A DNA stretch of 64,000 bases, from positions 124,001-188,000 of the forward strand of contig JAFRLS010000034.1 in NCBI GenBank assembly GCA_017431105.1, given 5' to 3'. Position 1 is the stretch's first letter. The number at the start of each line of letters is the position of its first letter. Below, piece by piece: positions 34,661 to 43,580 of the stretch. Made by a program: the position numbers and the translations under genes. The stretch comes from Candidatus Saccharimonadota bacterium. GTDB lineage: Bacteria > Patescibacteriota > Saccharimonadia > Saccharimonadales > Saccharimonadaceae. The notes beneath the pieces were generated by a model, which did no database searches, was not told the origin of the DNA, and was given only the letters and a program-made list of their open reading frames with translations.

Positions 34661-36168
34661 AGAAGGTAAAAGAAGAAATAAGTAGATTTTGGAAGAGTAA
34701 TAGGTTTTTGCTGAAACCGTTTTTGACACTTTTAGTAATATATTTGATGGGGGTTTCGGCAATAATACTAGCTGGGGTACATTATGCAGATGATGTGGCG
34801 CGCACAACTTATGGTTATGCGGGTTGGAATGGTTTTAGCCGGTATGTTGATACGGTACTTGCGCATATATTGCACGCGGATGGGTATTTAACAAACATTG
34901 CGCCGTTGCCACAACTTTTGGCGGTGGCGATTTTGGCTTTGGCTAGCGTAATGATGATTTGTGTAGTTTCTGGTAAAGAAGTATTTAAGTTGAAATGGAC
35001 AAAATGGATTTGGCAAGTGGTAGCGGTGGTGCCACTAGCGTTGTCACCGTATATGCTAGAATGTTTGTCTTACCAATATGATGCGCCGTATATGGCAATA
35101 TCGGTATTTTGCGCAGTAGTTCCTCTAACTTTCAGAAAACAAAAAAGATGGATGTATATATTAGCGATTGTGATAGGAATTTTGATGATCTGCATGACTT
35201 ATCAAGCGGCGGTAGGGATTTTCCTGATGTTAGTAGTAATGATAACGATAAAAGAATGGAGTACTAAGAAAAACAATAAAGAGGTTTTGAAGTTCGTATT
35301 AATTTCGGCTGGAGTGTTTTTGTTAACGCTTCTGGTATTCCAAAAGATTTTAATGAAACCACGAGACGCGTATGCGTCGAATAGTTTGCCGGCGATTGAC
35401 GAATTAGCGCCAACCTTCTTTAGTCATTTGGGACAGTATTTTTCGTTAGTGTTTAGTGATTTTAAGATTTTATGGTTGGTGATGATGGGCTTAATTGGCG
35501 TTTTCTTTGTGTTTTTGTTTGTCGTGAATAGCAAGAGAAACAAGGTGGCGAGCTTAGTGATAGCAATGGTGGGTGGTTGTGCGATTATAGTTTTGGCGTT
35601 TGCATTTTATGCAGTGCTAGATAAACCACTTTATGCAACGAGAGCGATGTATCCGTTGGGGGCATCACTTGCGATTATGGGAATATATGTAGCGTCTGGA
35701 GAGAAGAAAATGGGGGTTGTCTTAAAGGTTCCTATGGCTGTGTTAGTTTGGTGTTTTTTTGTGTTTGCGTTTACGTATGGTAACGCATTGAAAGAACAAA
35801 ATAATTATAGAAATATGGTGGCCGATATGGTAATTAGTGATTTAAATGAAATTATGGTAGACGATGCGCCCAGAACCATACAAACAACTGGTAGTATTGG
35901 ATTTTCGCCAGTAATTTTACATATGCCGCAAAATTATAAGATTTTAGATCGACTTTTAATGCCGACTTATAGTAGGTATGTACCATGGATGGCTTATAAG
36001 GTAACGTTACAGAACGGAATTTCTAATTTGGTCTATGACGAGAGTGTAGATTTGGTCAGTATGGGGTTGCCGATGTTAAAAGAAACTGCACTATATAATA
36101 TATATGGTGATAGCAAGAATATTTTGGTGGAATTTAAAGATAAACATGATTTTAATGTAGTGTTTTAG
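34657..36168 (+). CDS. GtrII-like membrane glucosyltransferase
   Basis: The 503-aa protein has about ten to twelve transmembrane helices. After the first helix the outward loop has HYADDVARTTYGYAGW followed by FSRYVDTVLAHILHADGYLTNIAPLPQ, which resembles the GtrII serotype-conversion glucosyltransferase family, where the paired Asp is thought to be catalytic. GtrII-type enzymes attach glucose from undecaprenyl-phosphate glucose to a growing polymer outside the membrane. Together with GtrB at 32910 and a GtrA-containing fusion at 30190 this forms a complete Gtr-like module. Confidence 0.85.
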   Translation: MKKVKEEISRFWKSNRFLLKPFLTLLVIYLMGVSAIILAGVHYADDVARTTYGYAGWNGFSRYVDTVLAHILHADGYLTNIAPLPQLLAVAILALASVMMICVVSGKEVFKLKWTKWIWQVVAVVPLALSPYMLECLSYQYDAPYMAISVFCAVVPLTFRKQKRWMYILAIVIGILMICMTYQAAVGIFLMLVVMITIKEWSTKKNNKEVLKFVLISAGVFLLTLLVFQKILMKPRDAYASNSLPAIDELAPTFFSHLGQYFSLVFSDFKILWLVMMGLIGVFFVFLFVVNSKRNKVASLVIAMVGGCAIIVLAFAFYAVLDKPLYATRAMYPLGASLAIMGIYVASGEKKMGVVLKVPMAVLVWCFFVFAFTYGNALKEQNNYRNMVADMVISDLNEIMVDDAPRTIQTTGSIGFSPVILHMPQNYKILDRLLMPTYSRYVPWMAYKVTLQNGISNLVYDESVDLVSMGLPMLKETALYNIYGDSKNILVEFKDKHDFNVVF

Positions 36169-36170
36169 GG

Positions 36171-36220
36171 TTGACTTTTTTCTCAGACAATGTTACCATA
36201 AGCATTGTAAAGGTTATACA
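36171..36220 (+). promoter_or_regulatory. Promoter region of large surface protein gene
   Basis: TTGACT (36171-36176) and TACCAT (36194-36199) have 17-bp spacing and give a leader of about 25 nt. A second -10-like TATACA at 36215-36220 lies 9 nt before the ATG at 36230 and would give a nearly leaderless mRNA. No clear Shine-Dalgarno is seen. Confidence 0.45.
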
Positions 36221-36229
36221 AAGATAAAA

Positions 36230-39200
36230 ATGCAAAAAATGAAGGCTAATAAGAAGTTTCGTTTATGGGGACGCAAGAGATTTTTTGTGGCTATTGTATC
36301 TGTCGTTTTATGTACGGGCACTTTTTTAGCGGTAGCTATTTATAATAAGAGCAAGGATAGTTTTGCTGATATTGATGCTTCTGTGGAGGACGATATAGCG
36401 GTTGCAAGAAGAATTGCTAAAAAAGCGAAGATTGTCGAAGAAGATGTTGACATGTATAGTACTATGTATTATGCGGGAGCTGCATATAAGGTTGTTTTAC
36501 CAACAAATCCTTTATACGGCAAAGGTAAGTTCTCTTACAAATGGTATCTTAATGGTAGTAATCTGGAGTGCAATGATGGCGTTCTCAAGCCTGCTGAAGA
36601 GTATTGTCGCGCCAAAAATTATGGCTATGGTGAAATTTCGGCTGATATTTATTATGAGTATGACGACAACGGCACTACTAAAAAAGTATTACTTACTGAA
36701 ACTTCTAATGATAGACCAAAATATACTTCAGAGGCTGCCGAGATCTCATATGATTTTGTGGGCAAAGATAATAGCGGAAATACGAAATTCATATTTTTAA
36801 ACAACCCAGAAGCTATTAGCGTAGAGGACATAACAGATGGGTATACTGGTAAATATATTTATAAGACGAGCTTAAAAAAGAATACTGAATTTTATTTTGA
36901 GCATAATCGTGACGGAAATCCGAGTAGTTTGAAGTTCTTTTATGGCATAAAGTTGTGGAATGGTTCGGGAAGCCAGATTACGGTAAGATTTAACAGGTCT
37001 GGCGTTTCGGCTACTGTTGATGGTGGGGCAGCCCCATACGCAAAAGTATGGGAAGAGTATTATAGATATGACGGTATGGTTGAGCGCAGGGAATATACTA
37101 ATGGTGTTTGGCAGTGGTTTGGTTTGCAAGATAAATCAACAACCATAGAGGCTGGAGAGACTAAATATATATGGTTGGTACGTGATGATTCAAAACGAGG
37201 AAATGCTAAATTTATTTTGACAGGTAATGATTCTGGCTCTTTGAATTATCTTGACGCTAATTATGCACCAACATCAGATTCTTGGGCTTTTGATGGTGTT
37301 TTGAATATGACTATTACAGGGGGTGATGCCACAAAAGTGCATTTGGTAGCATTTGCAGCTAAAGATGGTTCGCTTAGTAATTTTGCTGAAGGGAATAATA
37401 ACCAGCTAGGGAGTTTATCAGCTGCTAGCTATAAGGGTACACAGCATACGGGTGAATATGATGGTTTACCAGAAGTAAAAGCAAATATAGAATATGATAT
37501 TAGTAATAATACATCAGCTGGGACATTGAAGACTTATTATAGCACGACTAGTGATGAAACAGATTTAAAATTAATAAATGGCTGGGTCACTAATATAACT
37601 GGCGAGAGAGCTGGGGATAGTCTATATAATAGAATAGCTGCGTATCAGCGTGAACTTATACCTTTGAAGCTTCCAGCAGGACTTCCGAGTTCTTTGGGCT
37701 ACGGGTATGATACTTTACGCCCGTTCGAAAAGAAAATTGTGACAGCAAATTATATAACAAGATATTATGATGTTGTCACAATTAATAATACCAGCGACAA
37801 GCCTAGGACTGTGGCCTATTTTATAAATACAGCTAGCGGTACACTAAGCACTCCTGCGTCTACAACCTTGGCGGCTTTTGTCCAACGGGATGACACTTCT
37901 AGTGGCGTAACTTTTGCTAATGGTTACGATGGAGACGTTTTTCGCCCGATAGAAAATTATACAGTAGCGAATGGGACCACTGTGACGAGGATAAATAATG
38001 CAAGAGTATCTGTGACGCGGCCGACATTTGAATCATTCTCGTTTAGAACAAATATAAAAGTTTGGTCCGCGGAAATACAGCCTGGTGGTTCGGTGACGAT
38101 TCCGGCGGTTTCCTTGATGGGTGGGATGAGTTTTGCTCCGCTGGTTAGGAGGATTTGTATTGATAATGTATGCGAAGAACCTACATATAGTTGGAACGTT
38201 GAAAGTGGTGGAACGGGAGGGGTCACGAGTAAGTTGGGGTGGGATGTGAGCACATCACAAGTTGAGCCGTTAACAAGAGATTATTCTACTTGTACAGTAA
38301 AACTGAAATATTCTGATGATAACTCTTTCAATAGTCATACAATTAGAAGCAATACGGACTTCGTTTTAACCCCTCTTAGAAGTACGTTTAAATTCGCCGG
38401 GTGGTCGCTTAATGGCGACATGGTAAATTTGTTGCCAGCCAATTATGTTTTTAATTGTAGGGCTGGCGAAACTATTACTATCGAGGAGATATTGGGCGAT
38501 ATAGATTCGGGCGTAGAATCCGTGAGCTTTGATGGTCGTGAATATGTTGTCGGAATAAATCCAGGCACTAAAATTGAAAATTTAGATTTGGGATTTAAAA
38601 ATTCGTTCCAGAAATTTGTCCATTTGAGCGATAGGAATGGAGAGAGAGGTGCCCCATATATTGCTGTGACTGGCGATATTGTTGAGGGGATGAATATTGA
38701 GTACAATGGAGGTCTCCCTGCTAAAGTCCTTGAACCTATGGCGCAGTATAATTTAGTAGTAACTGGGGATACTACTGGTGATGGAGTGTTCTCGGTATCA
38801 GATGTCGCAAAGGCTTACAGACATATAACCAATACAGATACAATGACTGGTGGTGATGTTTTGGCAGGAGATGCTAATAATGACCAAAGAGTTAGTAGCA
38901 ATGACGTAAGGAGTCTATATACATCATTAAGAGGCTTAAGCAGCGATGCTCCTGCTCCTACACGTTTGGAGACTAAAATCGGTTTAGGGTCGGTCTCTAT
39001 AAGCTGTGACAATTCCGAACTTAAACCTGGTGAATCTACTAATTGTAGAATAAATGGGCATAGCGACTATGCTATTACGAGCTTGAAACTTGATGTCTCT
39101 AAAATGGGAGCTGTTAGCTTAATATCTAATTATAGTGTGAATAGTGATATTTGGCAGGGCACGGCTGAAGACGGGCACTTTATTCTATACACGAACCAGA

Positions 39201-39715
39201 ATTTAACTGGAGATTTTTCGATAGGGTCTTTTACGGTGACGGTGACGTCGTCTGCTAATAATGGGATAGTCAGGACTAAGAATATAAGTTTTGATGGGGC
39301 ATCGGATTATAAAAATTATGCAGTTCGGGATGCTAGCGAGACTATTGATTTAGATGATAGCGGTGACCAACCTGGCGGCGACCAACCTGGCGGCGACCAA
39401 CCTGGAGGAGATCAGCCTGGAGGCAATGAACCTGGTGGCAATGAGCCTGGTAACGAACCTGGCGGCGACCAACCTGGAGGTGATCAACCTGGCGGCAATG
39501 GGCCTAACAATAATAACAATGAAGATATTGATGTGCCAAATACGGCGTCTGGAGACTCTGAAACTAGTGCGCCTTATACTGGTGCCAATACGAAAACTGG
39601 TGGAGAGGGCGCTTTGTTTGCGGAAATTCTACTTCCTATAGCAATTGCTGGGTTTATTGTGACAGGCTATGTCATGAATCGAAATAGAAAACACATAGAT
39701 TTTGGCAAAAAATAG
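36230..39715 (+). CDS. Large surface protein with dockerin, cohesin-like and Gly-Pro stalk regions
   Basis: This 1161-aa protein has a basic N-terminus, a signal or transmembrane helix at about 18-40, and a long beta-rich ectodomain. A RSTFKFAGWSLNG segment near 720 resembles Listeria-Bacteroides repeats. Residues ~844-905 form a dockerin-like pair of Ca-binding loops, DTTGDGVFSVSD and DANNDQRVSSND. Residues ~910-1040 resemble a cohesin beta-sandwich. A (GGDQP)-type stalk follows at ~1045-1092, then a C-terminal transmembrane helix (about 1128-1150) and a basic tail NRNRKH. No canonical LPXTG is present, so it is probably membrane-anchored. It may be an adhesin or scaffold; domain calls are by motif. 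Confidence 0.85.
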   Translation: MQKMKANKKFRLWGRKRFFVAIVSVVLCTGTFLAVAIYNKSKDSFADIDASVEDDIAVARRIAKKAKIVEEDVDMYSTMYYAGAAYKVVLPTNPLYGKGKFSYKWYLNGSNLECNDGVLKPAEEYCRAKNYGYGEISADIYYEYDDNGTTKKVLLTETSNDRPKYTSEAAEISYDFVGKDNSGNTKFIFLNNPEAISVEDITDGYTGKYIYKTSLKKNTEFYFEHNRDGNPSSLKFFYGIKLWNGSGSQITVRFNRSGVSATVDGGAAPYAKVWEEYYRYDGMVERREYTNGVWQWFGLQDKSTTIEAGETKYIWLVRDDSKRGNAKFILTGNDSGSLNYLDANYAPTSDSWAFDGVLNMTITGGDATKVHLVAFAAKDGSLSNFAEGNNNQLGSLSAASYKGTQHTGEYDGLPEVKANIEYDISNNTSAGTLKTYYSTTSDETDLKLINGWVTNITGERAGDSLYNRIAAYQRELIPLKLPAGLPSSLGYGYDTLRPFEKKIVTANYITRYYDVVTINNTSDKPRTVAYFINTASGTLSTPASTTLAAFVQRDDTSSGVTFANGYDGDVFRPIENYTVANGTTVTRINNARVSVTRPTFESFSFRTNIKVWSAEIQPGGSVTIPAVSLMGGMSFAPLVRRICIDNVCEEPTYSWNVESGGTGGVTSKLGWDVSTSQVEPLTRDYSTCTVKLKYSDDNSFNSHTIRSNTDFVLTPLRSTFKFAGWSLNGDMVNLLPANYVFNCRAGETITIEEILGDIDSGVESVSFDGREYVVGINPGTKIENLDLGFKNSFQKFVHLSDRNGERGAPYIAVTGDIVEGMNIEYNGGLPAKVLEPMAQYNLVVTGDTTGDGVFSVSDVAKAYRHITNTDTMTGGDVLAGDANNDQRVSSNDVRSLYTSLRGLSSDAPAPTRLETKIGLGSVSISCDNSELKPGESTNCRINGHSDYAITSLKLDVSKMGAVSLISNYSVNSDIWQGTAEDGHFILYTNQNLTGDFSIGSFTVTVTSSANNGIVRTKNISFDGASDYKNYAVRDASETIDLDDSGDQPGGDQPGGDQPGGDQPGGNEPGGNEPGNEPGGDQPGGDQPGGNGPNNNNNEDIDVPNTASGDSETSAPYTGANTKTGGEGALFAEILLPIAIAGFIVTGYVMNRNRKHIDFGKK
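39365..39508 (+). repeat. In-frame 15-bp tandem repeats encoding Gly-Pro stalk
   Basis: About ten degenerate units of the form gaccaacctggcggc, encoding DQPGG, NEPGG or variants, run in tandem inside the surface protein gene. The first two units are identical at the DNA level, so copy number could change by slippage or recombination without breaking the frame; one unit is shortened to NEPG. Confidence 0.85.
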
Positions 39716-39727
39716 AATTGACTACCC

Positions 39728-39756
39728 TGGACAAAACTTGAGTTTTTTGGTATAAT
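39728..39756 (+). promoter_or_regulatory. Promoter of uvrA
   Basis: TGGACA at 39728-39733 (one mismatch to TTGACA) and TATAAT at 39751-39756 have 17-bp spacing. The ATG follows 10 nt after the -10 box, giving a leader of only about 3 nt. No LexA-type operator was recognised. Confidence 0.6.
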
Positions 39757-39766
39757 ATACGCGCTT

Positions 39767-42646
39767 ATGGAAGATAATTTTATTCGTGTACGAGGTGCGC
39801 GACAGAATAATTTGGATAATCTTGATGTAGATATCCCTAGAGACAAGTTAGTAATTATTACTGGTTTATCTGGTAGTGGGAAGTCTAGTTTAGCTTTTGA
39901 TACGATTTATGCGGAAGGCCAGAGACGATATGTTGAATCGCTAAGTTCTTATGCGAGGATGTTTCTGGGGGTGATGGATAAACCGGATGTAGATTCGATT
40001 ACAGGTTTGTCGCCAGCGATTTCAATTGACCAAAAATCAACATCGCGAAACCCACGTTCGACTGTGGCAACGGTAACGGAGGTGTATGATTATTTGCGTT
40101 TATTATTTGCGCGCGTAGGGGTGCCGCATTGTCCGATTTGTCATAAAAAAGTGTCGAGGCGTAGTGTAGAAGATATCGTAAATGAAGTAATGAAGCTGCC
40201 GCTAGGCTCAAAATTGATGTTGCTGGCGCCGATTGTGTCTTCGAAAAAAGGTGAGTTTTTGCATATTTCGGAACAGTATTTGGCGAAAGGTTTTTCGCGG
40301 GTGCGAGTGGATGGGATTATCTATGCTTTGGATGAATTCCCGGAATTAAATAAAAATGAACGTCATGATATTGAAATTGTGGTAGATAGGTTTGTGCTGA
40401 GCCCGGAACTTTATTCGAGAATTAGTGGTTCGATTGAGCAAGCGTTGGATTTGGGGCAGGGGATTATTAAGTTACTCAAGATTAACGATACTTCAACTGC
40501 GATTGGCGAGAAGAAAATCAATAATGATAAAACTGAAGTTTTAACTTATTCGCAAAGGTATGCTTGTCCGGATCATCCAGATGAATTAATTCCAGAATTA
40601 ACACCGCGCTTGTTCAGTTTCAATGCGCCAGAAGGGGCCTGCCCGACTTGTACGGGGTTGGGTTCACGGATGGAAGTGGATCCGGAATTAATCTTTAATA
40701 AAAATTTGACGATTGCGGAAGGTGGAATTCGGCCATTTAATCGTGTGCAGCAAGATTCTTGGTGGTTGAAGAGATTGATGCAAGTAGGCGTGAAGCACAA
40801 GTTCAATGTTTATACACCGATTGGTGAGTTGTCGGATGAAGTACAAAAAATTATTTTATATGGTACAGGTGATGAAAAATATCAAATGAAGATTAGTGGG
40901 TCGGGAAGGTTTGCGGATGGTACGGTTTATGAAACGACTTATGAGGGTGTGATCCCGACTTTGGAGAGACGTTATAATGATCCGAAGATATCGGAATTTA
41001 TGAAACATGACATTGAAAGATTTATGCGGGTGAGAGAATGTCAAACTTGTCATGGGGCAAGGTTGAAACCTTCCGTACTTGCTGTGACGGTACATGATTT
41101 GAATATTGTGGATATGTGTAATTTGGATGTGGATACGACGCTTGAAGTTTTGAACCAAGATTTAGGGTTTACAGAAGCTGAAGAAATGATTGCGAAGCCA
41201 ATTCTGAAGGAAATTCGAGAGCGGGTGAAATTTATGCAAGATGTGGGGCTTGGGTATTTGGAGCTGGGGCGAGCGGCGAATACATTGTCTGGCGGTGAAG
41301 CACAAAGGATTAGATTAGCGACGCAAATTGGTTCTGGATTGCAGGGTGTATTATATGTACTAGATGAACCTTCGATTGGTTTGCATCAACGAGATAATAA
41401 TAAGCTGATTGCAACTTTGAAACATTTGCGAGATTTAAAAAATACAGTGCTGGTAGTGGAACATGATGAAGACACGATGTGGTCCTCGGATTACATTATT
41501 GATATTGGGCCTGGGGCAGGCATAAGTGGTGGTAAATTAGTGGCTGCTGGTACGCCAGAAGAAGTGGCAAAAAATCCGGATTCGATTACGGGGCAATATT
41601 TGTCTGGCGCTAAGACGATTCCAGTGCCAAAGAAGCGACGTAAAATTCGTGTTGGGCATGAGCTAATTGTGCGCGGTGCGCGTGAAAATAATTTAAAAAA
41701 TATTGATGTGCATTTTCCGCTTGGCGTAATGACGGTAGTATCTGGTGTGTCTGGCTCGGGCAAGTCGACCTTAGTGAATAATGTGCTCGCTAATGAGCTT
41801 CTGGCGAGACTTCATCGGGCGCAGACCGTATCTGGCGTACATGAAAAAATTGAGGGGATTGAGAAAATCAATAAAGTAATCGTGATTGATCAATCACCGA
41901 TTGGGCGGACGCCGCGTTCGAATCCAGCTACTTATACTGGTGTGTTTAATGCGATACGCGATCTGTTTGCGGCGCAACCAGAAGCGGAAGTGCGAGGATA
42001 TAAAGCAGGAAGATTTTCATTCAATGTGAAGGGTGGGAGGTGCGAACATTGTCAGGGTGATGGTGTAAATAAAATTGAAATGCACTTTTTGCCGGATGTT
42101 TATGTGACGTGCCCGGTGTGTCATGGCAAACGATATAACCATGAGGCTTTGGAGATTAAATACAAAGGTAAGGATATTTCTGAAGTATTGAATATGACGA
42201 TTGATGAGGCGGTAGAGTTTTTTGCCAATATTCCGTCTATTGTGGGGAAACTTCGTACAATACAAGAAGTGGGGCTTGGATATATTAGATTGGGGCAACC
42301 GGCAACGACATTTTCGGGTGGGGAAGCGCAGAGAATTAAATTAGCAACGGAGCTTGCGCGTCGTTCGACTGGCAAAACTTTATATATTTTGGATGAGCCG
42401 ACGACTGGTTTGCATACGGATGACGTGAAGAGGTTGCTCGCGATCTTGAATCGTTTGGTAGATGGCGGTAACTCGATGATAATTATTGAACATAATTTGC
42501 ACGTAATAAAGTCGGCGGACTGGGTGATTGATATGGGGCCGGAAGGTGGTTTGAAGGGTGGACAGATTGTTGCGGAAGGCACGCCGGAAGATTTGGCGAA
42601 GCGTGGCGCTACGCCGACGGGTGAGTATTTGAAAAAATATTTGTAA
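39767..42646 (+). CDS. uvrA: Excinuclease ABC subunit A
   Basis: UvrA is the damage-sensing ATPase of nucleotide excision repair. At 959 aa it is full length. The first Walker A GLSGSGKSS is near 34; zinc motif CPICHKK is near 124; CPTC lies before the insertion domain. The first signature NTLSGGEAQRIRLATQ and DEPSIGLHQRD are near 500-540. The second Walker A GVSGSGKST is near 660; the second zinc finger CEHCQGDG...CPVCHGK is near 760-785. ATFSGGEAQRIKLA and DEPTTGLHTDD end the second ATPase. It probably has its own near-leaderless mRNA. Confidence 0.98.
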   Translation: MEDNFIRVRGARQNNLDNLDVDIPRDKLVIITGLSGSGKSSLAFDTIYAEGQRRYVESLSSYARMFLGVMDKPDVDSITGLSPAISIDQKSTSRNPRSTVATVTEVYDYLRLLFARVGVPHCPICHKKVSRRSVEDIVNEVMKLPLGSKLMLLAPIVSSKKGEFLHISEQYLAKGFSRVRVDGIIYALDEFPELNKNERHDIEIVVDRFVLSPELYSRISGSIEQALDLGQGIIKLLKINDTSTAIGEKKINNDKTEVLTYSQRYACPDHPDELIPELTPRLFSFNAPEGACPTCTGLGSRMEVDPELIFNKNLTIAEGGIRPFNRVQQDSWWLKRLMQVGVKHKFNVYTPIGELSDEVQKIILYGTGDEKYQMKISGSGRFADGTVYETTYEGVIPTLERRYNDPKISEFMKHDIERFMRVRECQTCHGARLKPSVLAVTVHDLNIVDMCNLDVDTTLEVLNQDLGFTEAEEMIAKPILKEIRERVKFMQDVGLGYLELGRAANTLSGGEAQRIRLATQIGSGLQGVLYVLDEPSIGLHQRDNNKLIATLKHLRDLKNTVLVVEHDEDTMWSSDYIIDIGPGAGISGGKLVAAGTPEEVAKNPDSITGQYLSGAKTIPVPKKRRKIRVGHELIVRGARENNLKNIDVHFPLGVMTVVSGVSGSGKSTLVNNVLANELLARLHRAQTVSGVHEKIEGIEKINKVIVIDQSPIGRTPRSNPATYTGVFNAIRDLFAAQPEAEVRGYKAGRFSFNVKGGRCEHCQGDGVNKIEMHFLPDVYVTCPVCHGKRYNHEALEIKYKGKDISEVLNMTIDEAVEFFANIPSIVGKLRTIQEVGLGYIRLGQPATTFSGGEAQRIKLATELARRSTGKTLYILDEPTTGLHTDDVKRLLAILNRLVDGGNSMIIIEHNLHVIKSADWVIDMGPEGGLKGGQIVAEGTPEDLAKRGATPTGEYLKKYL

Positions 42647-42695
42647 TAAAAAGTGATTATGTTGTTGTTCTAAATTTTTATGCTAAAATAGAGGC

Positions 42696-43580
42696 ATGGA
42701 ATCAGGTCAGAACGGTGGGAATGGTGCTTTCGGTGGTTCTTTTTCTGTGCCGCAAAATATTATTAGTGGCAACGATATTATTGTGGGCCAACCAGAAAAT
42801 AAAAAAAGCCATAAGGGTTTGGTAGCTGGTGGGATATTGACGATTTTCTGCGTTGCGATAATAACTTTGCTAGTTTTTATTAATTTTCAAAATAGTGGGA
42901 CGAGTGGCTCTGAAAATCTAGACAAAATGAATGAAGAAATTTCTAATTTTTCGAGCGCTATTATGTATGGCGATGGAAGACGGGTTGATTTGTCTACGAT
43001 GACTTATAGTGACTCGATAAATTATAAGTTTAGATATGAGATAAGGGGTGGTGATCAGGAATATATAAATTCAGTGATAGATAAGTTTAATTCTATAGAT
43101 GATCTAATTCTTGACGATAACAACCTAAACTTAACAGACGAAGATAAATATTATTTGGGAGTTTATGGAGATAAATTACAATTTCTGAAGACATATGTAG
43201 ATAGTTTAAGCGAAGACCCCATGGTTATAATCGATAAACTTGTTGAGGGAGGAAAAGACGAAGCCATTTCTTATATTGAAACTCGCTATAGTGAATATCT
43301 AAATTCTAGCAACTCTAGTTTGCGTGATTATTTCACATATAAAGCTGAATATGAAAAGTTAGCTATTGATGTTTTATCGCGGGCCGATGTCGATGGATGC
43401 ATCAGCGATGATTACACGGTTCTTAACTGTGAAATAAACTCCTTAATAACTGAGGAAGAAACATCGCATTTGCAAGAAATTCAGCGTGAGATGAGTGTGA
43501 TAGTTGACACTAATATTAAATATGTAATCAACGGCTGTTGGAGTATTTATAATATAGTTAATGGGGTAGAGGATGCTTAA
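42696..43580 (+). CDS. Single-pass membrane protein of unknown function
   Basis: The 294-aa protein starts with a Gly/Asn/Ser-rich cytoplasmic stretch (about 1-45) and has one transmembrane helix (about 46-68, GLVAGGILTIFCVAIITLLVF). The extracellular region of ~220 residues is acidic and probably helical, with several YxxS and DxxS motifs and two cysteines in DGCISDDYTVLNCEI. No family was recognised. TAAAAT at 42684-42689 is 6 nt from the ATG. It overlaps the next, VirB6-like gene by 8 bp, so the two probably function together. Confidence 0.85.
   Translation: MESGQNGGNGAFGGSFSVPQNIISGNDIIVGQPENKKSHKGLVAGGILTIFCVAIITLLVFINFQNSGTSGSENLDKMNEEISNFSSAIMYGDGRRVDLSTMTYSDSINYKFRYEIRGGDQEYINSVIDKFNSIDDLILDDNNLNLTDEDKYYLGVYGDKLQFLKTYVDSLSEDPMVIIDKLVEGGKDEAISYIETRYSEYLNSSNSSLRDYFTYKAEYEKLAIDVLSRADVDGCISDDYTVLNCEINSLITEEETSHLQEIQREMSVIVDTNIKYVINGCWSIYNIVNGVEDA

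Noticed and set aside
36402-36800. 132-codon frame inside the large surface protein gene
   Set aside because: It is a different frame of the same strand within a continuous 1161-codon gene with signal peptide and domains; low-complexity, Leu/Ile/Met-rich shadow.
39365-39508. CRISPR-like repeat array
   Set aside because: The repeats are contiguous 15-bp coding units without spacers; no cas genes occur in the window.
39354-39641. Alternative frame across the Gly-Pro repeats (NLAATNL-type protein)
   Set aside because: The periodicity merely reflects the 15-bp DNA repeat read in another frame; the DQPGG frame joins a plausible ectodomain and membrane anchor.
42121-42582. 153-codon minus-strand frame in uvrA
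   Set aside because: It is antisense to the highly conserved second ATPase of UvrA.
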